From contig NC_044022.1 in the NCBI RefSeq assembly GCF_900496995.4, positions 19,854,938 through 19,918,937 on the forward strand: a stretch of 64,000 nt of DNA, read 5' to 3'. Under the pieces are notes generated by a model. That model ran no database searches. It had not been told where the DNA came from and saw nothing but the letters and a program-made list of their open reading frames with translations. This stretch comes from Aquila chrysaetos chrysaetos (Eukaryota; Chordata; Aves; Accipitriformes; Accipitridae). Within the stretch, counting starts at the first letter, position 1, and every line of letters starts with the position of its first letter. Both the position numbers and the translations under genes were made by a program. Below, one piece after another: positions 13,291 to 26,700 of this stretch.

Positions 13291-16200
13291 TATCCCTGCA
13301 TTCCCCAAATACATTAAATGCCTTCCTGCTGGACTTCTGGGGCTCTCCCCTCTGATGGCTTTGCAGGTTCAGGGGCACCTCTCCTGCGCAGATGGACATC
13401 TATCAGCTGCTGGACCTCTAATTCTTAGGTAGAATCTGAATTCTGCTCCGCTCTGTCTCTACTGGGGAGGTGACAGCCTTCCAGACCGGGCTCTGCCAGC
13501 CCCTGATCCGGTAACACAGTTATAATCTGTTCGACAGTGGAGCCAGCGAGTCTCGTTACAGCCCTAAGTGCTTTGCTGGATCGTGGACCCAGACAGCTCT
13601 GCAGATAGACCCATGTTCACTCCTCGCGTGTCAGGCACAACCACTGGAGGATGAACTGGTCCACCAGCGCACCGGTCCAGGGTTTTGCCTACCACTGGGC
13701 AGCTCCACACGGCCGGCTCCTTTTTTGCTGCACAATTTTGTGGAGATTTACTCATTTTGCACCTTTAAGGGCCAAAGAGAACCACTGAGGAGGACCAAAG
13801 AGATCCACTGAGTTCATCTCATCCCCTGAGTCAAAGTGTTGATGCTACTACTCCTGAGACAACCTCAGCCCGTGGCCAGAGCGATGCTCCGGGAGAGCTC
13901 CGTGCAGAGCAGAGCACCCCAGGCTCAAAGTCACTTCCCGGTCACTGGTGGTGACCTGTCTCCCATACATGTGGTGGATCAAATGAGGACATGGGTCTAC
14001 CACCTCAGGTAGCGCCTGAGGCAGCAGCCCAGCAATATTAGCATGTTACATGAACAGCTCTGAGGCAAAAATCTCTTCTGCTATAAACCAACATCTGCTA
14101 TTTATTCCTGAGAAAATGGCCGGGAAGCCTTCTCTGACCCTTTAAATGCCACTGAGAAACATCCACCCCCGTGTTTAAAAGGACTGTGTGCTCCTTTGCA
14201 TAAGGGTCAAAACCAGAGAGATTTTGCTTGTCTGTTTGTTAGCAGCGTGTACCAGACCAACACAAGGTAGTAAGCAGCCCTCCGCTGTCATTTCCCAGCT
14301 GAGAAACAACTCACAGGTTACTTCAGGCTTTGCCCACGTAATTCCTTACTGCACCTCTGCAGCAACCTTTAGGCCACGTAGAGCTTCGGTTGGGTGAGAA
14401 AGAGTCACAGAAACCAAAGCGGTGATGTAAAATGGTTTAAAATCGCAGCTGTGGCAAAGGTACCCTGTCGACGCTTGCACCTGGAACCCACGTGCCAGGG
14501 TCCGTACACGCTGCAGAAGATGTTGCCCTCTACACCCGCCCCCAGGTTTTATATACGTCCTCTCCAGCCAGGAAGTCTCCATTCACAAAAAGAAGTTTCT
14601 GCTGCCATTTCTAGATGTTTTGGAGGGTGGGGGGTGGGAGGAGGAGGGAGGGACTGAGATAGCAGAGGTCGAGCCCCTGGCTTACTCCGCTGATCAAATC
14701 CCGGGCTGTGGCATTACCTTCCTTTTCAGCTGACCCAGTTCGAGCGCTGTGACTGCCTATTCCCACGCCACGTCAAAGAGAAGGTTTACATTGTTCACTG
14801 GATATTAATTTAAATTATTCTGGGGCGCTTGGAAACCACCTCCCCCCCTGTTCAGTCTCCATGGGGACTATCGCAGAGGCTGGGAGATATAAATGAGCAG
14901 CCACTGACACACCGATCTTCCTCCCCTTCTGCTGCAAACTGCCGTGAGCAATTTTCACTGTTGAAGGGGACGCATTCATATTTTGCTGAACGACTTGCTA
15001 GGACAAGATAGACAGATTTTTTTTTTACTCATTAGAGACCGGTACAATATCCTATTAATACCATTTTTCATTTGTTCCTTGGGTTCACACGCTTGTGTTG
15101 TGGTTCTTTTCTTCACACCAACATCCTGCTGCTTGTTGATGGTATTAATAATACACCCAGCAGGAGGCTGTGCCCCCCGGGGTCCGGGCTGTCTGAATAA
15201 TTATTGAATGACATTAGGGTTGTTCTGTAAATTACTTTGTGACCCAGGAATTCAGCAGGTTACCGCTATAACTCAGGCTCTCGCACTTGATTGCACTCAC
15301 CACCCGCTGCCCCGACATTTATTAGTCTAGTTTGCGTAGCAAGTACTGACTTCATCTGTTGGGAGGAAAGGTGGGAGCCTCCACGCTCCTGCACCATGAC
15401 CTGGGAGGGCCTGGCCTTTTTTAATGGCCTCGTTCATGGTGATTGAGAATGGGGGACTGGTCTTTGCAAGGAAATAGCATCCTTCGCTGATTCTCCTGTT
15501 CTTTCGGGCACACAGTGAAATGTTAAGGGGCAGCTGAAGAGCCCAGTTTGCAAGGTTGGACACATCAGTGTGCTGCAAGGGGGGAGAAGGAGGTAATTTC
15601 TTTCTTTCTAGAGGAGGAACACTATTTTTTCCCCATGCATGCTCACACGTATATACACATTTCATGGAAGGGGCCCACCGTTCTCCCCTTGGACCAAAGG
15701 AATGGGGCTCCACATCACCAGTGCCTGCCTCAGCCAAGAAGCTAAGGGCAGCCAGTGGATCTGTGAGACGCTTGGCGGCACACCAACGGGTGTTAGACAC
15801 AGCAAGAAGTCGAGTTGCTTCCTATAAAACTGATGCACGTGCAGATGTGGAAGCAGAGTTCTGGGTGACCCACTGGACCGTGCCTGCCATCACTCCTGAA
15901 CCCCCCCCAGCATCTGCCCAGATGTACTGGATAACTTCCCTGGCAGTGCTGAGCAGCCCTGGAGCACCGCTCAAGATTTGGGCAGTAATATCACGCTAAA
16001 AGGTTTATAATTTCTCTGGAAGAAAAACAGTTAAGACCTCTCTGGTCTTATTCTGGTCCAAAATCCTCACTTATCAAATGGTGGTATAATACCTGTGATA
16101 AAACAACGGCGATCCAATGCATAGTTCTCAGACTTGTTTCACCATATGAACCACCCTCCAAAAGAAATCCCTGGCTGTTTGCGAGGAGGTAGCCCAGCCC

Positions 16201-16639
16201 ACTCTTCTTCCCCATCCCAGTTTTTCGGCAGTGCTTAACTGTTAAACCTGTTCCACAGTCCCTCGCAGAAGTGACTGGGTTCTGTTTTCATTGCAGCAAG
16301 GAGGCTGTGGTGACTGAACGTCCCTTCTAAAGCTCATTCGTATGACATCAGGCATTGCAGCAAGGCACATCTAGAAGCCCTGATGTACGTCAGGGCTCTG
16401 AGGGCAGAGCGGCGTGGGGCTTTCCTCTCTTGTCCTGGCAGCTGGTCAGATCTCAGCTGCAGAATCCAGGGCAGAATCGATGTAGGGAGGCAGACAGCAA
16501 GAAGTTAGTTGGGAAGGATGTCGTCCTTTCAATGCTGCAAATACTGTAGAGAACAAGTGCTTTCATGACTAGTCCAAGCATATCTTCTACAACAGAGAGA
16601 AAAAAGAAACTATGTTGTTCTCAGGTTTCAAGTTCTTTG
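13291..16639. other. Intergenic sequence
   Basis: No recognisable gene. ORFs up to 157 codons near 15327-16000 overlap on both strands and have no familiar motif. AT-rich islands at 14770-14820 and 15190-15240 look like possible conserved regulatory sequence. Confidence 0.65.
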
Positions 16640-17500
16640 GCATTTTAGTCTTGCAGATGACACCAAGTTGGAGGGAAGAGTTGGTATACTCAAGGAAGGG
16701 TGGCCATCCAGAGAGACATGCTGAAGGAAGGAGACAAGAACCTCACGGAATTCAACGAGAGCAAGCACAAGGTCCTGCCCCTTTGGGAAGGAAGGACTCA
16801 TTGCAGTGGTGCAGGCTGGGCACCAACAGCCTGGGGAGCAGCTCTGTGGAAAAGGTCTTGGGGGTCCTGGTGGACATCAAGCTAGGCATGAGCCAGTTGT
16901 GTGTCCTGGCAGCAAAAGACCAACAGCCTCCTGGGCCATATGAACAGGAGCAGGGCCAGGAGATCCAGGGAAGGGATCATCCCCCTCTTGTTGATGCTTG
17001 GTGACCACAAATCAAATACTGCATCTAGTCTGGGGCATCCCAGTAGAAGACATTGATCAGCTAGAGCAAGTTCAGTGGAGGACCACTGGGATGGTTGGGG
17101 CTGGAGCACTTGACCTGTGAGGAGAGGATGGGGGAGCTGGACTTGTACAGCCTGGAAAAGGAACTGCTTTTAGGGCACCTAACAGCAGCTCCCAGCACCT
17201 ACAGGGCTCATCAAAAAGAGAGAGCAGGGCTCTTCATGATGGTGTATGGTGGGAGGATAAAAGCACACTAAAATGAAACAAGAGCTTCAGACTAGGTACA
17301 AAACTTTTTCGCCATGCAGACAGTTAAACAAGATGCCCAGAGAGGCTGTGCAGGCTCCATCCTTGGAGGTTTTCAGGATTCATCTGGATACCTCACTAAG
17401 CATCCTGGTCTGACCCCGTAACTGACCCTGTTGTGAGCAGGAGGTTGGACCAGAGGCCTCCCGAGGTCCCTTCAGCCTGAACCATCCTATGATCACTGAT
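16640..17500 (+). mobile_element. Old CR1 fragment (end of ORF2 and 3' UTR), intergenic
   Basis: About 860 bases on the plus strand beginning with a decayed copy of the FADDTKL region (GCAGATGACACCAAGTTGGA at 16,654) and ending with the tail phrases GGAGGTTGGACCAGAGGCCT and CATCCTATGATCA. Stops and frameshifts throughout show it is dead. Its sequence differs clearly from the 28 kb and 60 kb copies, so it is an older subfamily. Confidence 0.85.
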
Positions 17501-20500
17501 CGTACAGCAGCCTGCTAAGGAGATGCCAAGGCCTCATCTTTACAAATTACTTTCCCCTCCTTCAGAAAATAAAGTTTGATACCATCTGGGACTGGTTTTT
17601 AGGTTGTGCGCCAAGTCCTTGAATACTCTCTCTCTCTCTCCACAACAGAGAACCGAGTGCCAACTCTATGACCAGGGTAGCCAGACGAGCACGTAGGGCT
17701 ATAGCTCAGTGCCTGTCTCCGTGAAGAGGATACACCGATGTTGAGGTACCTCTTCTCCCTCTGTTGCTCTACCGGGTGGTGAGAGGAGACAGCGCGTTTC
17801 ACTCAAACTGGGAAAGGCAGCAGCTCAATATCCTTCTCCTCCTTCTCTGCTGTTTTAAGGATGTTTGGATAACGAATTACAAAATGCAACCTGTTTGCCT
17901 CTGCTATAAAGCCAAATCCACGTGCTAAAGAGTCCCAGAGCCACTACTTGCTTTGTTAAACACTTTGGCAAGGTGGGGGGTTCTACCTATCTCGCTAACT
18001 GCTGCGGACAATAGGATTTCCTAATGTTTCTAAGACCTGTGTATCCAGATGGACGTAGGGAAATCAAAGATGCGCAAGCACAGACCTACGAAGAGTGGAG
18101 GAGCTGAGCAACGCCAGGCTGGTACCGGCCGAGGTCCAGCGGCGGCTGCATCCCGCAGCAGCACGCCCCGGTGCTGGCCGCCGTCTGAGCACGGCCGTGT
18201 TCACCCCTGCTCAGGCATCACCTTGTGATAACTTGTCAGCGGGTCCAAACCTTTCCAAAGGGTTAATATGGAAAACAGGACATTTGGAGAATTCCCCAAA
18301 GCCATGGGTCCGCGTGGGAAGGGCTGCTCACCCAACACACAAAACCAGACAGGGTCCTGTCATCCAAGTAACCGCAAGCAGCTTCCCCACACGCTCGGAA
18401 AGGAGAAAGCTTTTCTGTATTTCACTTTGCAGGGGGGGGGAACGTGGTTTTGCAGGAGGGCAAAAGGAGGACCTTCTATTCAGGTGGCAGTCAAAGGGAG
18501 CGGAGGGTGCTCGGCCGCCTGCCGGAATTGGCCCCGTATTGGTTACACCCCCAGCTATTTGAGGAAAAACTTGGCCTCTCAAAGCTCTCTGCCTCTCTCC
18601 TGCGCCTTTGTATTCTCTAGAAGGTGAAGCGTAAGGGTATAAAAAGCTGCAAACAAGTTCCTACCTCTGGAGACCAAGCATTTACTCTAAGAAAGAAAGA
18701 CCAATTGCTTCCCAGAGCATTGTCCACCCACATTAGAGAAAGGATTAAGCAGATACATTCAGCTATTCTAACAGATTTTCTTTAAACCTTGAATACGCCT
18801 CTCACACTTGGTAAGATAATCACATTAGTTTTGTCATTAAAAGATCCCTTTTATAGAAAGTACCTAAACCGCTTAAACCACCCAGAGAGGTCGCATACAT
18901 TAGAAAACAACAAGACAAACGGAAGGGATTTGCTATTCCCGGTCTCAGTGTTTCGCTGCCCCTACTTTCTAAACTGGGGGATTGAACTAAAAGATTTTGC
19001 AAATCACCAGTGGAGGGGAAAGCCCCCGAGAGCTGGGCAGCAACCGCCCCTGCCCGCCCCGAGGAGCCCTCGCTCCCCACCGAGGAAACACTCGGATACA
19101 GCACCGAGGACTATGGAAAATACATTTTCCATATGGAGATGCCCACACGTTACACCCAAAGCACCCCGACAGCCAGCTGATTTTCCTGGGCTGAATATCT
19201 GGCACCCAAAACCCAACTGCAAGATAAGCAACAGCTGACGTAGTTTATGACTGCCTTGGAAAGCACAAATAAGGGCGCTCCATGCTAAAGGAGCACATTC
19301 TCACTCTTCACTGCTGTGGGCAGTTGCTCTCTCGGCATCGTGCCCCAGGACCAGGGGGACCCCATCGCAGGGCTGTGGAGGGGACAGAGCAGGTCCCCAC
19401 CTCAGCAAGGCTCAGCGTAGCAAGACAATTAGCTGTTAGCAACATAACTAATGCTATAAAGCCATTTCTTCTTTGGGTTTGTATTCTTGAAAGGACTCAG
19501 AGAAGGAAACTGCCCTAAAGCATGTGGATCAAACAGTTTCAGATTTGCTGGTGAAAATGAGTTGGGCTGCAGGGAAAAAAATGAAAGGCTGACTCGGGGC
19601 TTTAATGCCCATGTCTCTGCACCTGGAGTAAGGAATCAAAATAATGTAGGAGCACAAGTCTATTCATACCAGTAGAAGCTGCAAGCAGTTGCCCAGTATC
19701 TTCACTGGCTTTACTACATTCATGATTCCTTAGAGATTAGATTCACAACAGCTAAATACCCTTTTAAAGAGCAGACATAGAAAAAAATAATCCCTTTATT
19801 TAAAGCATACTGACATTTGTCTGCAACATGTTGGGTGGGCAGACAGTATGGGAGACAAAACTTGATTCTCACTTCGCATATGCTTTTCCTGTGATTTAGA
19901 AAGCATGTTCTAGGTTCCTGGAGGGGCTTTCCTTTCTATAGTCTCCTTGGATGATGCAATATTTGATGATCTTCAAAGTTAAAATTACCTACAAACACAA
20001 GCTGCAGAAGCTATTTAGCTCCCTCCCAAGACTCTGCAGCCCTAGCCCTGCCCGATTAACTCTGGGCTACACAGCCCAGTTAAAACTTCCACTTGCCAGG
20101 TCAGGGAACCTTACGGATCCATCCACACAACCTTCATCATCACGGACACGTAGGAAGTGCGTGTTTGCTTGGGACTGGAATAAGCTTTCAAAAACAAAAT
20201 GGATTTTTCCCCACTATAGCTAGCTTGATTGCATTCAACATGGTCACCTACGGAGAACAACCAGTTCATACGCCTGCTCCTCATCACGCAGCTAAACCTC
20301 TGAAGTGAGAAACAACCAAATGAGTGCAGAGACCTGCCATCTGACATCTCGACTGCTGTGTGTGTAACCTGAGGATTACCTCAACTAGTTTTCCTCCACT
20401 CCACCTGAGTCAAGCACAAACAAGACAATGTTATTTGCACAACTCCAAATCTGCCAAGGAATAAAAATCCATGTCCTTGCAAAACAAAATCCAGTTCCAG

Positions 20501-20509
20501 AAACTCACA
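17501..20509. other. Intergenic sequence downstream of PRCP
   Basis: No recognisable gene. A GC-richer stretch lies at 18090-19110, with a TATAAAAA match at 18638-18645. ORFs of up to 155 codons (18095-18562, 18789-19238) overlap others on both strands and have no known domain. Base composition turns AT-rich from about 19,700. Confidence 0.6.
17626..17641. repeat. (CT)n repeat
   Basis: Short pure CT dinucleotide tract just after the old CR1 copy. Confidence 0.9.
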
Positions 20510-22680
20510 TTTTGTTATTTTAATGCATTTTTATTCATAAAACTGCGGTTTCACCAGTAAGATTCATGCTTTGGGCAAACCATTCATTCTTTTTCCTTCT
20601 ACATTTTCCCCAATCAGTAGAAAACATACATTTTTAAATTCCAATCATTCATGATATGTGCCAAGGACATACATAAGCCTGAGATGAAGTATGGGCCATC
20701 CTCATACGCCTGGAAAGAAAAATTGGCCATTTCCCATGGTCCATTTTGTTCTCACCTGCATGAAACAAGCAAGAGAGCTAACATTGAGATGAGGTAGCCA
20801 AACACCACAGACAGTCCCTCGGTAGCGTACAGAGATGCATACATAGATTTTAAGATGAAGTCTGAACACTTAAAGTAAATAAGACTTAAAGTTTCAACTA
20901 CTCAACTTAAGCAGGAAAAAAGGAAAAAGGAAGAACAATTAAAAATGAGCCAGTCACCTAATTCATAAGCTGGCCCAAGCAGTAAGAACCTGATCCAAAA
21001 TGTACTTGAATCAGAGTCTCACAGACAGAAACTGAATGGAATAGTAAGATTATTAAAAAACAAATAAGCAAAAAAAAAAAAAAACAACCCAAAAAACAAA
21101 ACAAAACCACACTGAACAATTTTTGGTTTGAAATGTAATTTCTAAAAATTTAAAATTGAAAATTGCATGGGTTTTAAAGTTTTATTAAAGGCAATTTTTT
21201 CTGCTTATGAAAGGAATGAAAGAAGAAAAAAAAGAGGAATGAAAGTTTAAATTACTTATGCTGAGTGAAACTAAAAAGTGTTTTCCAAACAAAGAAGCTG
21301 TCTCCTGAGACAGTAAGTTAGCCAGCAGGGGAGAGAGGGGAGACACAAGCTGATTAACAACATACAGTAGCTGTCAATTTGGACTGTTCACAGCCCAACA
21401 CATGAACATCCCATCTTTCTCCATACAACATAGAAATGTTTATCCCAGAATTTGCACTTAGGAGTAGCACTCTGAGCAATCAGTGGGAGCAGTTGGACCA
21501 GGCTCTTGCTTCTTTAGTTAAACCATTTGCAATCCCCAAATTTATATTTACTCTTGCAGATTCCATTCCTTGCCTTGCAGTAAACCAGGACATAACCACA
21601 CATCAATGAACACATAAGAAGATACAATGGTATTTCTAAATTCTTGACTGTAACCCACTTGATTAAGAAATCATTTTTACTTGTTTCAAAAAAATTCAAG
21701 GCCACCATGTCATTATGAAGTACACAAGCAAAAGACTACAGTATATTTGCAGGAGAGTACCACAAATTGGAACTATTGGAAAAGGGATTGCCAACAGCTT
21801 TCAGTCAACAAGTTTCAGACAAATTCTACATTGCTCTTCCTTTTCCCCCTGTGGTTCTTCTCTGGTCTTGTTCTCTATAGTCTCTTAAATAATAACCTTG
21901 CTCAAGGGCACAAGAGGTTCAGATTGCGGAGTCTGAACATAAATGCCATGTTTAACATAAGACAAGGGAATGCCAGGAACTATTATATAGAAGATGCACA
22001 GGAGTGTTTTAAAATATAAAATTTCAGTGTTGGCTTTGCTTTGTTCCCAGAGGATGGGAAGAGACTGGAAACAGAAAAGGCCACCTGGTGTCTTAGGAAA
22101 ATACTCAACTATCAGGCATATCATGAAAGCTGAGAAAACTTTTCAAGAGAACTGGAATTTTAAGAGTCTGGGGACAAGAAGCCTTGCCCGAGTCTCTCTG
22201 AAATGGAGTCGTCCTTTAAACTGCAAAGAATTCTTTCTGAAGAAGGGCTTCAGTGTGAATGAAGCCAAAGCTGGAAAACGAGGGGACTGCCCCAGCCATT
22301 TATTAATGTCAAATATGCTGTCTCATGAATCAGGGCAGTTTGTCTGTTTTGGAAGCCTTACAGAAAGCCCAGTGCACCTGGCTTGTTGAGCTCAGCATCA
22401 GGCTTTAGGCTGATCCAAGAGGATAGCTGCATTCTGTGTTTTGAATAGTTTGTCCCGCAAACAATTTTTTTAAAAAGGCTTTTATTGAAGAGCCATCAGC
22501 AAACAGATCATGCAGAATTTGAACAATACACAGAATGGGGGGGAGGGAGGAACCCACACAAGGCACAACCCCAATTATTTGTCACTTCATAAGATCTAGC
22601 CAGCACAAGTGTCACATTTGCTCTTCCAGAGAATAGCTTCGAAAGCTTCCTGATTTGAAAAAGCTAAGTGTTTGTGGGGG

Positions 22681-22723
<43 letters not shown>

Positions 22724-23537
22724 ATACCCAGAGTTTTCTTTGGCAACCATCATCACAGTAGCAGATATTTCAGAATTAGGACAAACAGCAAAGGAAGAAA
22801 TAAAACCCTGATGCAGATTGTGCATGCTTAGCCAGTTATCAGCAGAGTGAGTCCAGGCCCAGCCCTGACTGTTCAGTACAGCACAAAATGGAAAGCCACC
22901 TGAGGCAGCTTTGATTAATAAGCTGCCAGAAAACTAAGGGAAAAAAAAAAATTTGCTGCTTTTCCAGCATTAATTCCAAAGGGTAAGGGCTGTTTAGTTT
23001 CTTTATAAACAGCACAGCCAGTTTCCCCATGCCTTCCCTACCTTTCCACCAAACATCACAGTAAGACGTGACTTTTGTTCCCCCATTACCTCCATGCCCC
23101 TGCCATGACAGTTTACACCAGCTGAGGATGTCTGAAATCCAATCCCACTGAAGGCAGCAGGAGTTTCATCATCAACAGCACTGCCATTTAATCCACTGTA
23201 TATACCAGCAGTCAGGACAATCACCTAGCGCAGTGAGGAAGGCATCAAGCCTAGAACAGGAACTCTTTATGGTAAAGTACAGCATTTGAGAAGAGCAGAA
23301 GAGGAAGGCAAGCCAGAGCAGGCAGCTCAATCCATGCACTTTGACTAAAGTTTATTATCTGAGAATGCTCTCCATCCATCTGCTGCCTGCTTTTCTCATG
23401 GGCACAAGCAATGGCTAGCACTGCAACACAGGTGAGGAAGCAGGAGTGAAATGTTCAAGTGACCATGTGGTAAGGCCTGGCCCTACTACCAGCAAAGCCA
23501 ACAGAGGTATAAAGGCCACAGTTGTTGCAGTACCACT
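20510..23537 (-). other. PRCP: Probable PRCP 3' UTR / downstream region with several poly(A) signals
   Basis: Reading the minus strand after the stop codon, AATAAA occurs at 23356-23351, again at 22486-22481 (in the context CAATAAAAGCC) and again at 20535-20530, the last followed by a GT-rich stretch. The true end of the transcript cannot be decided from sequence. The stretch is AT-rich like the PRCP introns, contains an (AC)n microsatellite at 22683-22720 and has no convincing ORF. Confidence 0.5.
22683..22720. repeat. (AC)19 microsatellite
   Basis: An uninterrupted AC dinucleotide tract in the probable PRCP 3' UTR/downstream region. It is likely to vary in length. Confidence 0.97.
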
Positions 23538-23742
23538 TCAGTGGTTGCGCCTGGCCTTTTCAATCCACTGCTTCATGTAGCGGATTTCCAAGGCTCGAGC
23601 TTGCTGCACAGATTTGGGGTCCAAAGGGTTGCGGCTGCGTAGGTCCAGGTGATGGGCTCCATCTGGGATCACAATTGCCACGAGGGAATCAGTGATGTTC
23701 TGGGTCACCCCACCTGCAGACCACGGGTCCAGGCCACCATTG
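23538..23742 (-). CDS. PRCP: PRCP coding exon 9 (catalytic Asp and His, C-terminus)
   Basis: 205 nt completing Ser414 and encoding residues 415-481 followed by TGA (23540-23538). Acceptor [24 protein letters not shown] carries Asp419 and [11 protein letters not shown] carries His444, 25 residues apart exactly as in human Asp430/His455. The tail is [16 protein letters not shown], shorter by a few residues than the human tail. N429 (NIT) is a potential glycosylation site. Confidence 0.96.
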
Positions 23743-26700
23743 CTGTAAGGAAAGAATACTTCATTAGGGTATATCCACACAGCAGTTAAAAGTGGGGCTG
23801 CGGCTCACGTCGACATACCCACATTGACTTTCAACTAGTTTTGCATATGTACCAACAGAAACAGACCTCAGCCCTGTCTCAATGTCTTGTGCCCACCCCC
23901 CTGCTGAAAGCAGCCTTCTTGACAGAGGTACGGAGCTATTAGCAGCTTAAGGAAGGCTACGCTTCTGTCAATCATCTGCTAATTCAGATGATAACCTATA
24001 ATAGTGTCGCAGCCTCTGGAGATAGATCTGCTGCCACCTGTCATTGTCATAAAAGGTTCAGGTTCCCCTGTACAAAGACATGTCCAAATTCCCAAATCAA
24101 AAGCACTTTGCTTTCCTTCTTCACAGTCTGCCATAAACTAATAACACTAACTGGACCTTTTAGAGCTGAATTTTCAGGAAATTCTACCTTTTGCCGTCTC
24201 AGCTGGGTGCCAACCGGGTTTTGCAAAGAAACACTTGGACTTTCCGTTAGTCCCCTTATTTCTAATACCAACCATATTAAAATAAAGCTTTTATCCCTCA
24301 AAAAACTGTCTACAATGACTCTTCCTCTGGGACAGGACAATTTAATGCATTTACTCCCCCTCCTCCCTCAACCCAAGTCAATGAAAGGATTCCTTGCACT
24401 GTAGATCTGGCTCCAAATAATGCCTGGTCCATGGAGCAGGCCAATGGCTGAATGGGGATAAGAGTTTTGCCTCTCACATTCCTAGGTTCGGACTCGACCC
24501 AGTAATCCCTACTACATCTTATTTTCCTTTACCACAAGATCCTTCCCACATGTGGTCCATCTTTCTGCACAAAGAAACATCCGTATACTTATGGAACTAC
24601 ACAAATCTAAATCTGTTCCTCACTTAAAACACTGGACCTACCCACAAAAGGAAACACTAGAGACGGACTATTGTATGTCAGTGTAAGTTTCTAGGAGGAT
24701 CTAAGAAATTAAAACATCCTTGGACGTTAAGAGATACGCAGCTAGAAAGATACCACAATGGCAGCACCACAAAATAACAGAAAAAAATAATGAATAAAAG
24801 AGAGTTTTGAGGAAATAACTAAGAGTAAAAACCTGATGGGGTCTGAATTAATGCTTTGTGTCTCCACTGAAAAAACCAAGTATCTTGAATCTCTGTAGTT
24901 CTTTATTTTCAGTGGTTCTAAATATGACTTAGGAGAAGAGAAACATTTTGTATCTGCAAAACAAAAAGCATACAGACCTGACCAATAAGCAAAACCCATT
25001 TGATTTAAAAGGTCACCTGAATCAGCAGAGTACCTTAGCAACAGGGGGATGAGTTGCTGAGAGACCCAAGATGTACATGAACTTGGATCTTTTGGTCCCG
25101 GTCACGTGGAAACTAAGCATGCCACAAAAAAACCAACACTGTCTCTGGCTGTTTCTGGGAGCTTCTGGCTGTGTGCTCTGCAACTCCTGCCAAGTGATGG
25201 CACCAGAGTCACTGATGCAGTTTGGGAAGTGATACTTGCTGAGAGGAGGGGTGACTGAGGGCTTGCCACACAATAATTGTAAGTCTTAACAGCTTTACAG
25301 AATAAGGTAATTCAGTACCAACTGGAATGGATTATTTATGTGTTAAAACTACACATGCATGTAAGTACTCAGTTGCCCATCTTGCAGGACAGGAGTTTCC
25401 CAATGTAAACAGAAATAGTAAAAGAAAAGAAAGAATAAAAAAGTCAGCCATTCCTTCCTAGCAGTGGCCAGGCAAGTACGGCTTCAGAAAAAAAATGAAT
25501 GCAAAATATCAGCACACTAGTCCTGTTTTTAATTCATAAATTTCCTTGCCAGCATAAATAGGGTCCTGCCTATCCCACAGCAAAAGTTTCGTTTCCTATC
25601 ATGTCTTCAGAGCCTCCTCAGCTCTCCAGCCCTACCCAAACATGGAGAGGTTTTACACAATCTTAGCAGCCCTGTCTGTACATCCTTTTTTAACACATCC
25701 ACTCTCCACAACTGCCAAGTTTCCTTTTATTAACTTTTTTTCTCTCACCTTTTCTCTTCAGCCAGGCACTGTTATGCCTTCACTTCTTTTCCTCCATTCC
25801 CTTCTTTTATGCTAACAATACTCCCTTCTGCACATAGCTCCAGTATCTCTCAAAACAGAGCCTTCACTTTCTGCCTCTCCCCTGCCAGTGCAAAACTGGA
25901 TAGGTGATTGCCCTAACTTAGAAGCATACAATCTAGGTGTGATCCATCCAGACTGAAAAATACCAATTTTCAGACTCTGCACAACAAATTTTGTACTGTC
26001 TGATACAACCTGGGCTGATTTTGACCACCATAGTATGTTGATGACAAGACACTACCAACTGCTACAAGCTCTCTGCCACCACATGCATGAACAGCATCAA
26101 AACACCATTTCCACCACTGTGTAGCACCTCCACACCAAGTACACAGCATGTTCCAGTAAGAGTATCAGGAGTGGAAACTGCTGGAAGAGAAAGGGCAAAC
26201 AGGGTTCTGAAAAACCCAATTTCCTCAAAGTAGTGTTTTAGTAACGATGTGCTGCCCAGGACAGGCAAGTAATATTTGCTTACAGCTTAAGTAACCACTC
26301 ACACACTAGATTATCTCCAAGAAGGTACCAAAGTGGCAATAGAGATTCCTGCGTCGATACCATACAATACATACAACGCACTGCTCGCAGAGGGAGATGT
26401 GGCAACACCAGTTTCAGCATCCTGGCCAAATCCCACTGCAGCTGGATAAATCCACCCGACAGTGGTTCTCTTTAGATGAAGTATTCTTCCCTTCCTGAGC
26501 TAAACTGTTGTGCAAGTTGCCTGACACTTGAAACAGTGCTTTTTACCCCACAGGGAGCTGCATCCTCTGGTAAACAGAGAGATATTTTTTGTAAAGCACT
26601 CTGCAGTGTTCAAGGATAAAAGGCTCTTATATGAAATGTACAGTGTTGACAATGTGTTTGTTCGAAGAGAAACAACCCAGCTTGAGACCCAAAGCTTTGT

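Noticed and set aside
15327-15999. Overlapping ORFs of 157 (minus) and 147 (plus) codons
   Set aside because: They mirror each other on opposite strands, have no recognisable motif and no plausible splice partners.
18095-18627. 155- and 119-codon ORFs in the GC-richer intergenic stretch
   Set aside because: They overlap each other and an antisense ORF, with no known domain and no exon-like conserved block.
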